Shown here one piece after another: positions 23,501-32,299 of a stretch of 64,000 nt of DNA. The notes beneath the pieces were generated by a model that did no database searches, was not told the origin of the DNA, and saw only the letters and a program-made list of their open reading frames with translations. Source of the stretch: Parapristionchus giblindavisi (lineage: Eukaryota; Nematoda; Chromadorea; Rhabditida; Diplogasteridae); the NCBI GenBank assembly GCA_943737045.1, contig CALSFV010000221.1:496001-560000 (forward strand), written 5' to 3'. Made by a program: the position numbers and the translations under genes. Position 1 is the first letter of the stretch; every line of letters starts with the position of its first letter.

Positions 23501-25245
23501 AAGAATGCACTTTAACATAAAGCGTAAACTTTAACACGACCAGGAAAAGAAGAGTTGTGGATGAATCTGCGGACTCAGAGCTGGACGATGATGTTTTCGA
23601 GGAGGAGGAAGATAATGAGGAGGACGAGGCCGAGGAAATTCTCAGCTTCTTTAGGGTGATAGAGTGTGATAAAATATTCCTGTGAATTTGAAAATGACAA
23701 CAAAACAACAAAATGATTCATGATTCATCGATGTTATTAATTATGAATTTAATAATGAAAAAGAATACTTGGATGTTATCAAAAATAACTTGGAGATGTA
23801 ATAGAACAACAATAAAACTTATTAAAATGGGCTTACTATTCACTGGAGGCAGAAGAGTTGGTAGATATCACTGGCTGCGCCACTGTCCTCGCACGCATTG
23901 AAAATCATGCAATGCTCATAACTTTCGAGCGCAACCAAATAAAAATACGTTCAGCATACCGTTGAAATCCTCTTGTCGAAATCAGTCGATTGAGCTATTT
24001 AAAAAAACCTTCGGCTTTGATTTTTGTTAAAAGCTATCCAACAAACTCGATTTACAAAAATACTAATAGAAATATCGATCGGCCAATAATGCAGATGACA
24101 TTCTAGGAAATTCTTCTGTTGAAGGCTCGATGCCAAAACCACACCCCGAAGAGCTACAGAGCTCCAAAATCGGCCGATTTCGGCGTCAAAAAAGTTTGAT
24201 GTCGTCTCTCGACGTTGAAAATGAAGATATGCAAAAAAAAGCTCGAGCTACCATGTTAGGGACCCTATGGACAACCAAAAAATGGTCTCTGCTCATTTTC
24301 GACTTTTTCAATGTGCCACCGTTTATTCGAACCTTACGCGATCGCGATCCAGACTATGAAGTTGATTAATTAACAATTTTAGAACGTAGTCGACGATGAT
24401 ATCTGTACATCGAAGACGCATTGCTTTTGTAGTACAAGGTAAATCTATTCATCGAATAAATGCATTGTACGTATAAAATTTACATGCATAAGAAAATGAC
24501 AAATCTGTTGTAAATACCGAGACAATGGATGTGAAAACATAACACTCGGAACAAAATATTTCACCTGCACTCGCTCGCCTATCCCACGATTTAATTTAAT
24601 CTTCACACCTAAACCGACCTTCACCGTTTGATATGTGAAAGAGATATTTTGAGTTTCTGAACTTTTTAGAACAAGAAATAGTCATTTTTGGTTCGAATAC
24701 TAACGTCATATCAAATATTCACGTTATTTTTAGTTCGTGCAATGATTTCTACAAAAAAGAATGTCTCAATAATGATAAAGATTGGTGGTGCGATGATCTT
24801 GGAGAAGACGAGGAGACAACTACCACTCCGATCACTACCAGTGAACTTACCACTACGACTGAACTGACGACAACACGGACGAGGAAAACAGTACATATTC
24901 ATTCTTTCATTGATTTGCTCCGAAGATTTATATTCCAATTATGAAAAAAAAATTCTCTAATTTTTTCAGACTACCAATTATTTGAAAGACGATGACGATG
25001 GAGAAGAAGATGAAGAAGATGAAGAAGATCATGATGAAGATCGTAGAAACAACAAGAATAAAGCTAAAGATGAAGATGATGATAAAAACAATAGAGAAAG
25101 GAAGGGAAAAGATAATGGACAAAGATATGCTTATGATTCCAAGTATGATTTTGTTGTATGGCATGCAATATTATTATATTACATTTTATCTTATTATATT
25201 TTCAGGATCATTCTCGTCGTATTATCGCTATTTTTCTTCGGATAG
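8565..25245 (+). CDS. Array copy 2: complete secreted protein with six 10-Cys modules
   Basis: Exons: 8565-8614, 8667-8868, 8915-8979, 9034-9159, 9206-9461, 10493-10548, 10598-10741, 10786-10978, 11031-11095, 11179-11313, 11362-11551, 17760-17818, 17866-17961, 18134-18353, 18786-18838, 18884-18991, 19220-19273, 21905-22121, 24383-24438, 24734-24890, 24970-25142, 25206-25245. Total 2715 nt, 904 codons plus stop, every junction in phase. Exon 1 gives a signal peptide (MKKFLCILFLTLKLQL). Six modules follow, each C-x36-57-C-x3-5-C-x11-20-C-x9-14-C-x5-C-x-C-x4-5-CN-x6-C-x8-26-C; module 3 has one Cys fewer (NGCHGC). Then come a Thr-rich stretch (TTSELTTTTELTTT), an acidic exon and the tail IILVVLSLFFFG. 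Intron 11 (6.2 kb) and introns 17-19 hold transposons. I recognise no family; a secreted or surface role is inferred from the signal peptide and cysteines. The frame of the last exon is the least certain part. Confidence 0.85.
9462..10492. other. 1-kb intron 5 of copy 2
   Basis: A/T-rich with a weak inverted pair around 9530-9910 (CTCCTATTTTCC and CTCCTACAATTCC type stretches). No transposase or extra exon is supported; the short ORF at 10259-10444 has no coding signature. Intron 5 of copy 4 occupies 49822-50507 and contains different insertions. Confidence 0.4.
13198..17203. mobile_element. 4.0-kb mariner-type element nested in the fold-back
   Basis: Ends are TTAGGTTGTGCCATAAGTCT and AGACTTATGGCACAACCTAA, flanked by TA at 13196-13197 and 17204-17205. 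No intact transposase is visible and the length is about three times that of a usual mariner. The interior has GA/CT-rich low-complexity tracts (14310-14390, 15840-15905, 15120-15160) and spliced-looking pieces (see 15227-15499). An inner inverted pair, CGCCGTACCAAATCA near 14248 and its complement near 16990, suggests a further element inside. Confidence 0.65.
15227..15499 (+). other. Possible captured exon pair inside the 4-kb mariner
   Basis: After an acceptor-like GTTGTTAG, bases up to 15280 read VELLDEELLKEMNRYF and end at a good donor (G|GTGAGT). After TTTTTTTTCAG, 15421-15499 continues in frame as DWLCSNFCYSLYKTQ.., ending in LKQLN and a stop. Two phase-compatible exons could be a host fragment carried by the element, but no family is recognised and the pieces are short. 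Confidence 0.3.
18475..18705. mobile_element. Small TA-flanked MITE in intron 14 of copy 2
   Basis: Ends CACTGGAAAACCGAAA and TTTCGGTTTTCTAGTG, flanked by TA at 18473-18474 and 18706-18707. The interior is G+C-richer near its ends with no ORF. Confidence 0.6.
19362..20843. mobile_element. TTAA-flanked 1.48-kb fold-back element, intron 17 of copy 2
   Basis: The two arms, about 700 bp each, mirror one another (ORFs 19339-19545 and 20625-20816, 19724-19984 and 20267-20530 are mirror shadows). The termini GACACCGGCTC and GAGCCGATGTC are each flanked by TTAA. A decayed relative occupies about 42540-43235. Confidence 0.7.
20853..21676. mobile_element. Non-autonomous element with CAGTG..GCACGTTAGCC ends
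   Basis: The left end CAGTGCACGTTAGCC and the right end GCTAACATGCACCACTG are inverted. Near both ends lie the mirrored blocks TAGTAGCGATCACTTA and GCGACCGCTACTATGAACAT. It is a diverged relative of the large element at 44232-47962 and sits next to the fold-back in the same intron. Confidence 0.55.
22715..23078. mobile_element. TTAA-flanked MITE carrying a tRNA-like sequence
   Basis: Termini AGAAGGGGGCCCACGAG and CTCGTGGGTCCCCTTCT between TTAA at 22711-22714 and 23079-23082. The ends differ from the 4663-4989 family but share the AG/CT start, the TTAA target and an internal tRNA-like block. Confidence 0.65.
22826..22890 (+). other. tRNA-like segment inside MITE
   Basis: It has TAGCTCAGTG (A-box-like) and GGGTTCGATTCCC (a good B box), with an interval similar to that in tRNA genes. 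The acceptor stem does not close convincingly, so a tRNA pseudogene or an internal Pol III promoter is more likely than a working tRNA. Confidence 0.45.
23095..24285. mobile_element. 1.2-kb fold-back with acidic coding-like core
   Basis: The arms 23095-23300 and 23930-24285 are reverse complements (CCATAGGGTCCC.. and ..GGGACCCTATGG). The core at about 23546-23655 (+) reads DESADSELDDDVFEEEEDNE.. and ends EEILSFFR, with a GT after it. That could be the acidic N-terminus of a transposase or a captured exon; neither is proved. Confidence 0.55.
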
Positions 25246-26454
25246 CTATCCAGAATTCTTGGGATATCAGAATATCTCATGATAAACGATGATGATATAT
25301 TTCTTCCAATTGTATTTGAAATGGCTTATGAAATGAACTTTACCATGAAATCGCGAATGAACAATTTTCACATTTTGAAGAAAAAAATCAAAAATAAAGG
25401 GGGAGACGAGCACCATTATGTTTTGATGTCGTATAAACTGAAAGCATAAGAAAAGTCGGGTTAGGTGTCAGGTAGTTGAGCGATAATAAACAGGGAGAGG
25501 AGAGAGTGTATGTGAAATATTTGGTGTCGAATGTTATGTACGCTGTTACACCCGTTGTCATTGTATTCACCACAGATTTGACATTTTCTAATGCAAGTAC
25601 ATTTCATACGAGCAATATATGAAATCTGTTTTGGAATCACGGAATTTCAAAAATACGGAAAATACATGCAAAAATGGTACATAATCACACCGCTCTAATT
25701 TTAAATTCGCGGTTTCACTTTTTTCTGAATTCAGGGAAACGCGAGAACTTAAAAGTCTTATTTTGGATCATTTTTGAGAAAGCTATCAAGAGTTAGCGTA
25801 AGAGTTAAGAGTTAAGAGTTAAGAGTTAGAGATAAGCTGACTATTGTGATGGCAACTCGATCATTTTCAGAAAATTTATTTTTTTATAATAATTTTCCGA
25901 AAATTTTACGACTTTTCCAAATTTGCATTGGAAAATCCCGATTTTTCCGAAAATATTTTTTCCGAACTTTCCTGCTGTGTATGACGTCATAAATCGATAA
26001 TAGTGAGAGATTATCTGAAAGCATAAGAAAAGTCGTGCTCGTGAGTTCGTTTTCATATTATTTATTTGCAATGGATTAATTGATTTTATTAATCTACGTA
26101 GTTCTAGAAATGCAGCTCTTCCAAGTTACAAAGTACAAGAATTGGAGAAACATGACGATAAATTCTATAAAATGAACATTAAAGGAATACATCATGCTAA
26201 TTTGACTCTTCGCTCTGGCCACACTGTATCGCAGACAAAGAAGGCCAGAGTATTGTGGATCGGAGTTTCAAATTATCTTTTGTGTGATTATAAGGTACAT
26301 GTTTTTCATTCGAATGATTATTTATCCAACACACTTACACTCAATCACAACAATATCTACATATGTAGATAGATTATCTCAGTCCAAAACTACATATTTG
26401 CTGATTTTCAATAATTCAATTTCCATGAATCATGATTCATTTTCCATAACGCAA
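25246..26454. other. Spacer between copies 2 and 3
   Basis: Matches the copy 1/copy 2 spacer in long blocks. A short tandem (AGAGTTA)n tract lies at about 25790-25835. No extra gene is supported. Confidence 0.55.
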
Positions 26455-26562
26455 TCATCTTCATTTGCCTATAACGCACATACAGTAGACATGAATGAAA
26501 GATAATGCATTATCTTTCATTCATTTCTACTATACACAGTGTTGTATTGTGGTTGACATCAA
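26455..26562 (+). promoter_or_regulatory. Conserved upstream region of copy 3
   Basis: It has the same CTTTCATTCATTTCTACTAT and GTTGTATTGTGGTTGACATC block as the other copies. Here an inverted duplication has formed a perfect palindrome, ATGAATGAAAGATAATGC and its complement (about 26490-26525), just upstream. Confidence 0.5.
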
Positions 26563-29500
26563 ATGAAGAAACTTCTTTGTATCTTATTCCTCACCATACA
26601 ACTTCGACAATGGTTTGATTTCAATGCTATATCATGATTTTTGCGTTACTACATATATTTTCAGCCTTTATCTGCAGTGTCACAAACCAATTCTCGAAAT
26701 TAGATTCGATAAATCTAATTCTACAGACGAAAAAATATTGGAAGTAGAAAACGAATTGATTCTTATTAGGAAATTCCTTAGAGAGAGTGGGAAACTTTCA
26801 ATTGATTGTTATAATGACAGAAGTTGCGAATATTATGAACATAAGCCGAATGGATCGAAATGCCCTGTACGTGATATCTATATTAATCCTCAAACAATTG
26901 CAAGTGTTCTAGGAACTGTTCAAAGCTACTTATACTTGTTGGGACATGCCCATTTGTGCATGTAGATTCTCAAAGTGAGTTTACAAAAAATGTACGACCT
27001 TAAAAATCGATTGATTTGATTTCAGTAATTGTAATAACATAACACAAGTCATTTGTGATACGAATATAGTAGATGATCATTTATATCATCTTGGCAGAAA
27101 TATTAAAGAAACAAAAGATTATATTTGTGGAAGAAGTGAAAGTCTGTCAAAGTCTGTCTTTTATGTCATTTCGTTGTATACTAGAGATGGCTATTCTGGT
27201 TGCGAGATGCGGGCCCGCAATGGCCCGCATAGAGACCACGCAACTTTCACACCGCCTCCGCCGCCCATTCAAACCCGTCTCGTCTCGCCCGCGCAGATGA
27301 ATATATTACTGAAGTGACGTTGCGAAACATTTTGCGCCCGCAACGATTGCGGGTCCGCATTTGCCCCCCCCCTCGCCTCTCTAGGAGGTTGCGGGCCCGC
27401 AACCCGAATAGCCAACTCTGTTGTATACTAATATGACTTTCAGTTATGATTAGGTTTGTGCATAAGTCTTTGTCACCTTTTTCTTCGTCGCGTTACTAAC
27501 TAATGACAGTGTATCTAAATTAGTAGTATGCACCATCATTGTCCACTATGTGTTGCCAACGGGTGGGCAGCTTATGGATATATTCCTAGTAAAAACCGGC
27601 CGGCCCTGAATCGAAGTACTGCTTGAGCGCGGCTTCAATTATTCCAATTGTCGTGAAGTCCCTCACTTCCAGATGACGTTGCAGATCTCCGAAAAGAAAG
27701 CATTCCGAGAGGGCAAGGTCAGGGCTGTACGGAGGATGGGCGAGAACCGTCCAGCCAATGCGGCACAGCTCTGACTGAATATTGCGTGCGATATGGGGGC
27801 TTTGTCATGCTGAAAGTGGACTTTGTGTCCTTTCCATGGTCCAGAATTGATCTTGATCAATTGATCAGGGTTTTTAGTTGATAAGCGTAGAGATATGGGC
27901 TTCCAATGGATGGGACCTTACACGGAACACCAGATACTTAGCATGGTTTTTTGGGGTGAAGGTCAGCTTTTGGTACCTCATCAGCCCGTTCTCCTGAATC
28001 AACCCACTTCTCATCTCCCAGTTTCACATTGCGCATAGTGGAGTGAGTAAAAGAGGTAAAGTCGAACATGACGAAGTTGAGCTATTGTTGGGTCGAACTT
28101 TGCTAGCACGTTGACTGGGGAAGGCGCACTAAATTCCTGAACACTATCAATTCTGAAGGGCGGACACTTGATGTTGACCAACTACCGCCGTAGAGTGAGT
28201 AAACTTTCCGAGTAAATCAAAATTCTGACAAAGACTTATGCACCAACCAAATGTATTCAATGTAAAGAGGGCTCAGTACAATTTGATGAAAAAATATTCG
28301 ATATATGGAATAACACGCGATACTATCTATCGTAGTATATTGCACAGTATTGGCCCTTCAATCAGCCCCATCGGTCAATTGTAGTGGACATTGAAAAATT
28401 CAGAGAGCATGAACGAAATTAAAATGTTGAAAAATCGTGCTGCACGAATTTAACTCCATTTTCGTAAAATGCTGTGTATTTGGGCATTCTTTTCAAGCTT
28501 CGTGTAGCGTTGTGTTGATTGTTTTTAAACCCATTATTCAATAAAAATAAAAGAAAATTAGACGAATACACTGTTTGGCTACAATTTAAAACAAATTATT
28601 ATATTAAAATCGTGCGCACGACTTTCCATTCATTTACATTTTGAAATTCATTGTGCACGATTGCACATTTGCGGACCCCTAGTAAAGTGTATAACAAAAT
28701 AATTGTATTTGCATCGACAAATTATTTTTTCTTATTATATTCTATTTCTTTCAGATCTGTGATTCAATGTGTTTCGCTAAAAGTGAACAATTTCAAGTAT
28801 CCTTATCAGTAAGATTTAAATTGTAGTCCACTAAAATAAATTATTCAATTTAGTCCTTTTTCAAGTACAAATATAGAAATTAATACAGTCGTGCCTGTTA
28901 GCTATTTCTAAATGCAAAGAACTGCAAAGTCCGATAACGCGAGCTTTTTTTTCCTATGAATAAAGAATGAAAAATTATGTTTATAGTAGCGATCGCTTAT
29001 CCGTTTCAGATGATATTTAGTTTTTTTTTCAATTTATTAAATTCGTAGCACCTTTAAAAAATTTAATTATCTTTTTCATGAATATTTTATATTGCGCGTT
29101 TTTTGGCTTTAATTTGTGCATGAAAAACAGGTTAACTTTAAAAATTTAACTATACGTAGACACCACTGTATTTTCAGATCGGATCGATTCATAAGCCTAG
29201 CTGATGCTGACCTAACGCGCTTGAATACGGAGTGGTTGGCCCCATTTACGAATTCACTTCGGACGAAGGCATTTCGACTCTTCCGATCAGCAAAAACAAT
29301 AAACTGCAGTGGAAATTGTTACTATTTCATGGATGAGCTCAATGGGGAAATGAATATAGCCGCAGGATGTTTGGAGTCTTCCGAACATGAAGTATGTGTG
29401 CTATACATTTAAATTAATTAAAATTAAAAGATGCAAATACAGTACAGCTCGGGACATTGACACAAATTGTTCGCAATGTTTTACTCCAGATTTGACCGAA

Positions 29501-32087
29501 TTTATTTTTTAGTATTTTTAAAAGCTTGTCAACTCGGTTGTGCTAAGACAAAGAAATGCAGGAAAGACGTGACTTTGAGGTAGAATTGTCGCGTTTTTCT
29601 CATTTTTTCGTGCGGCATTCGCTAAAAATTGGTAGAAATAAAAATTCTCATTTTTTTATCAGTCTACGTATTTTGTAAAATTCATACTTGGTAAAAGGTT
29701 CATATCTGGAGGAAAAGAATTTCATGAATTTGAACGATTGATATTCATTATGCAGAGCGTAAAAATCGAATCCCTAAATGGGCGTCCTGTCACCCGGACG
29801 ATAATTTTCCGTGGGAAATTCTGCTGCAATGTGCACTATACAGCCCCCAAGAATCTGCTTTCGAGTACGGGGATCACTGGGTTCTCACCGATAGCTCCCA
29901 ATTATTGTACTGTCAATATTGAATATCAGGTGTAATAATTGTTAAATATTATTGTTTTCCTCTTTACTTGGCCTATTTAATCATGGAAAGCTTGAAATTT
30001 ATATAATATGCAGCCCGAGAAAAAATATTGAAAATATTAATTTTTGATGAATGCTCACAATTATATCGCAAAGTGACTTTTTTTGCATTTCGTTTTCTTA
30101 GCACATTTCAGTTGACAAGCTTTTAAAAATTACAATCTTCCGTGATTAAATAGTCTGGTAAAGAGAAAAAGAATAATAACAATTATCACACCTGATATTC
30201 AATATTGACAGCACAATAATTCGAGGAGATGGGGGATTTAAGGATCACATGCACGAAGGGAGTTTTTTCACTAAGGGGTTGTACCTGTATACAACATAGC
30301 ATCCAGAATACGTTGATTAATTAACAATTTTAGAATCTAGTCGACGATGGTATCTGCAAATCGGGGACGCATTGCTTTTGTAATACCAGGTATATTTATC
30401 GAAAAATGTATTGTCCCTATAATATGAATTTGCATAAGAGAAAGACAGATCTGTTGTACAGGTGGGGATTAATTATGATCACACTTAATTATGGTCATAC
30501 AAAATGCGTTTGCGCGGCTTCATCGTGCTCATTTGTTTATATTTTCACTATTATGCGTTTTTCTTTTCATGATTTAAATTTCAAGTCAATCGGTTCATAT
30601 TGAGTCTAAATATGAAATCCACATTGGAACGTTACCATGGGAGGGCGCGTCATGAGCGTAACCGACATTTCGAAAGCTTTTACCGGACGCAGGCGAGGTA
30701 CAGAGAGACTGGAGGGATACTGAACTGTCCCGGGAGAGGAATAGAGCCCATGGAGGTCAGTGATTGTTCACGGTCGTTCTGGCTGTGAAAAACAGAATCC
30801 AAAATTCGCAATCGAGTAATGTAAGATATTCCTTTTTTACAGTGTGACCATGATTAATCACCACCCTGTAAATACCGAGACAACGGGTGAAAAAACATAA
30901 CACTCGGAAAATACTTAGACTGCATTCTCTCGCCTAACCCTCGATTACAGAGAAAGCAAAATTGTTACACGAAAAAAATTTCCTTTTTAGTTCGTGCAAT
31001 GATTTTTACAAAAATCAATGTCTAAATGGTGATAAAGATTGGTTGTGCGAAGATCTTGGAGAAGACGAGGAAACGACTTCCACTGAATCGACGACTACCA
31101 GTCAGCAGACGACTACCAGTGACATGACGACTACCAGTGATCTGGCGACTACTGGTGAGAAGACGACTACTAGTGAGCTTACGACTTTCACTGAATCGGC
31201 CACTACCGCTGAGCTGACGTCTACTAGTGAGCTGACGACTACTAGTGAACTGACGACTTCCACTGAATCGGCCACTACCGCTGAGCCGACGGCTACTAGT
31301 GAGCTGACGACTACTAGTGAACTGACGACTTCCACTGAATCGGCCACTACCGCTGAGCTGACGTATACTAGTGAGCTGACGACTACCAGAGAACTGACGA
31401 CTACCAGTGAGCTTACGACTACCAGTGAGCTGACGACTACTATTGAGCTGACGACTACCAGTGAATTGGCGACTACACGGACAAGCAAAACAGTACATAG
31501 ACTTCCATCGATTTGTTCATAAGATTTGTGCTCTGGTTCTGCTATTTCAAGACTTTAAAGTCTACTTACACTTTCACTTTAAGTAGACGTGTAAGTCTAC
31601 TTCAAGTGAAACGTAAGTCTACTTAAAGTGTGAAGTCACTGGGTAAATCTACTAAAAGTGAAAAAGTGACGTCACTCACTTGAAGTTTAATTAAAGTAAA
31701 CTTAAAGTCAGTGACGTATTTTAAGTAGACTTTAAGTTTTGAAATACCAGAGGGGAATGAAATGGATTTATTTCAACAATCCGAATTTTTTGTTTGTTCA
31801 CTATATTTTATTTATTTTTTCAGACTACCGATTATTTGAAAGATGATGAAGAAGATGAAGAAGATGAAGAATATTATGATGAAGATCGTAGAAACAACAA
31901 AAAGACGGGAAAGGAAGCTAAAGATGAAGATTATGATGAAAACAATAGAGAAAAGAAGGGAAAAGATAATGGACAAGGATATTATGATTCCAAGTACTGT
32001 TGTGTAACATGCTATATTATTATATCATACTTTATTATATTCTATTTTTAGGATCATTCTCCTCGTCTTACTGGTATTCTTCATATG
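26563..32087 (+). CDS. Array copy 3: contracted two-module form with long Thr-rich region
   Basis: Usable exons: 26563-26612 (signal peptide MKKLLCILFLTIQLRQ), 26665-26866, 26913-26974, 27026-27151, then equivalents of exons 17-22: 28755-28808, 29178-29391, 30334-30389, 30991-31492, 31824-31993, 32051-32087. Exons 6-16 are absent and exon 5 is a wreck (28252-28400). Joining exon 4 to exon 17 keeps phase 2; the sum is 1473 nt, or 490 codons plus stop. The predicted protein has module 1 (LQCHKP.. / CWDMPICAC / CNNITQVIC), module 6 (INCSGNCYYF..AAGC / CKSGTHCFC / CNDFYKNQC), about 130 residues rich in SELTT and STESATTAE, an acidic region and IILLVLLVFFI. A functional short paralog is plausible; a recent pseudogene is the alternative. 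The exon 4 to 17 splice is inferred. Confidence 0.7.
27183..27419. mobile_element. GC-rich MITE with 10-bp target duplication (intron 4 of copy 3)
   Basis: Ends AGAGATGGCTATTCTGG and CGAATAGCCAACTCT, with repeated GCGGGCCCGC palindromes inside. It is flanked by a perfect 10-bp duplication GTTGTATACT (27173-27182 and 27420-27429). A second member lies at 52194-52552, also with a 10-bp duplication. A 10-bp duplication fits Mutator-like elements, but no transposase is present. Confidence 0.75.
27450..28251 (-). mobile_element. Degenerate mariner inserted in exon 5 of copy 3
   Basis: Ends TTAGGTTTGTGCATAAGTCT and AGACTTATGCACCAACC are mariner-like. The minus strand carries decayed mariner transposase: an HDKAP motif, a frame-shifted SPDLALSE (the region of the last catalytic Asp) and YFDSG.. 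further on. It lies three to eight bases beyond the exon 5 acceptor and splits that exon. Confidence 0.75.
28252..28400 (+). pseudogene. Remnant of exon 5 in copy 3
   Basis: It resumes TTCAATGTAAAGAGGGCTCA as in exon 5 of copies 2 and 4. Internal deletions (loss of the DDLYNRMPP segment and of several bases further on) and a TGA where copy 2 has the CNGYC motif break it. Beyond it, 28401-28754 is A/T-rich DNA with a weak inverted pair and no gene. Confidence 0.7.
29392..30333. other. Intron 18 of copy 3
   Basis: It holds the empty TTAA site (about 29425-29435) matching the MITE insertion in copy 1, and an inverted pair of unassigned repeat sequence (GACCGAATTTATT near 29494 and TAATCACGGAAAGC near 29980, with GACAAGC/GCTTGTC arms at 29525 and 30115). 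No exon is supported. Confidence 0.4.
30459..30868 (+). mobile_element. 410-bp internally deleted Tc1/mariner derivative, intron 19 of copy 3
   Basis: TA-flanked ends CAGGTGGGGATTAATTATGA and GATTAATCACCACCCTG. Inside, a short ORF (MSLNMKSTLERYHGRARHER, then RYRETGGIL) matches the N-terminus of the transposase encoded at 34289-35567. The intron of copy 2 (near 24510) has the unoccupied site CTGTTGTAAATACCGAGACA. Confidence 0.75.
31078..31480 (+). repeat. Thr/Ser/Glu-rich coding repeat in exon 20 of copy 3
   Basis: Codes for about 130 residues built from TTSELTTTSE and TSTESATTAE units. A higher-order unit of about 72 nt is repeated near 31189, 31260 and 31332. Such a sequence is typical of O-glycosylated mucin-like linkers (family knowledge). 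Copies 1 and 2 have about 25 residues here and copy 4 has fewer than ten. Long minus-strand ORFs across it are by-products of the repeat. Confidence 0.75.
31552..31740. repeat. Palindromic AAGTCTACTTAAAGTG repeat in intron 20 of copy 3
   Basis: Several direct and inverted copies of AAGTCTACTT and AAAGTG, with ACTTTAAAGTCTACTTA at one end and TAAGTAGACTTTAAGT at the other. Absent from intron 20 of copies 1 and 2, so a recent MITE-like insertion. Confidence 0.55.
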
Positions 32088-32299
32088 ATAAATCTCCACA
32101 ATACAAGGAATATGAGAATATCTCATGATAAACGATCATGATAGATTTGTTCTAATTGTGTTTCGAGACGGCTTATCAAATGCACTAGAACACGGGTCAT
32201 GAAATCGCTAATGAACAATTTTCACATTTTAAATAAAAAAAAATCAGAAATGAAGGGGAGACGAACAGCGTTATGTTTAAATAACTGTCATATAAACTA

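Larger units (their letters stand above)
22122..24382. other. 2.26-kb intron 18 of copy 2
   Basis: It holds unassigned A/T-rich DNA (22122-22710), a TTAA MITE (22715-23078) and a 1.2-kb palindrome (23095-24285). Paralogous introns in copies 1 and 3 are 477 and 942 bp. Confidence 0.6.

Noticed and set aside
8565..25245. Assignment of the modules to the nematode ET module or the three-finger (Ly6) fold
   Set aside because: Only the CxC..CN ending and the C.G.CY centre are suggestive; spacing, the extra cysteines and the gamma exon do not fit. Left as an analogy.
31022..31498. Long minus-strand ORFs (158 and 128 residues) opposite the Thr-rich exon
   Set aside because: They are Ser/Arg/Gln and Val/Ser repeats produced by the codon repeat of the plus-strand exon, with no start context or splice support.
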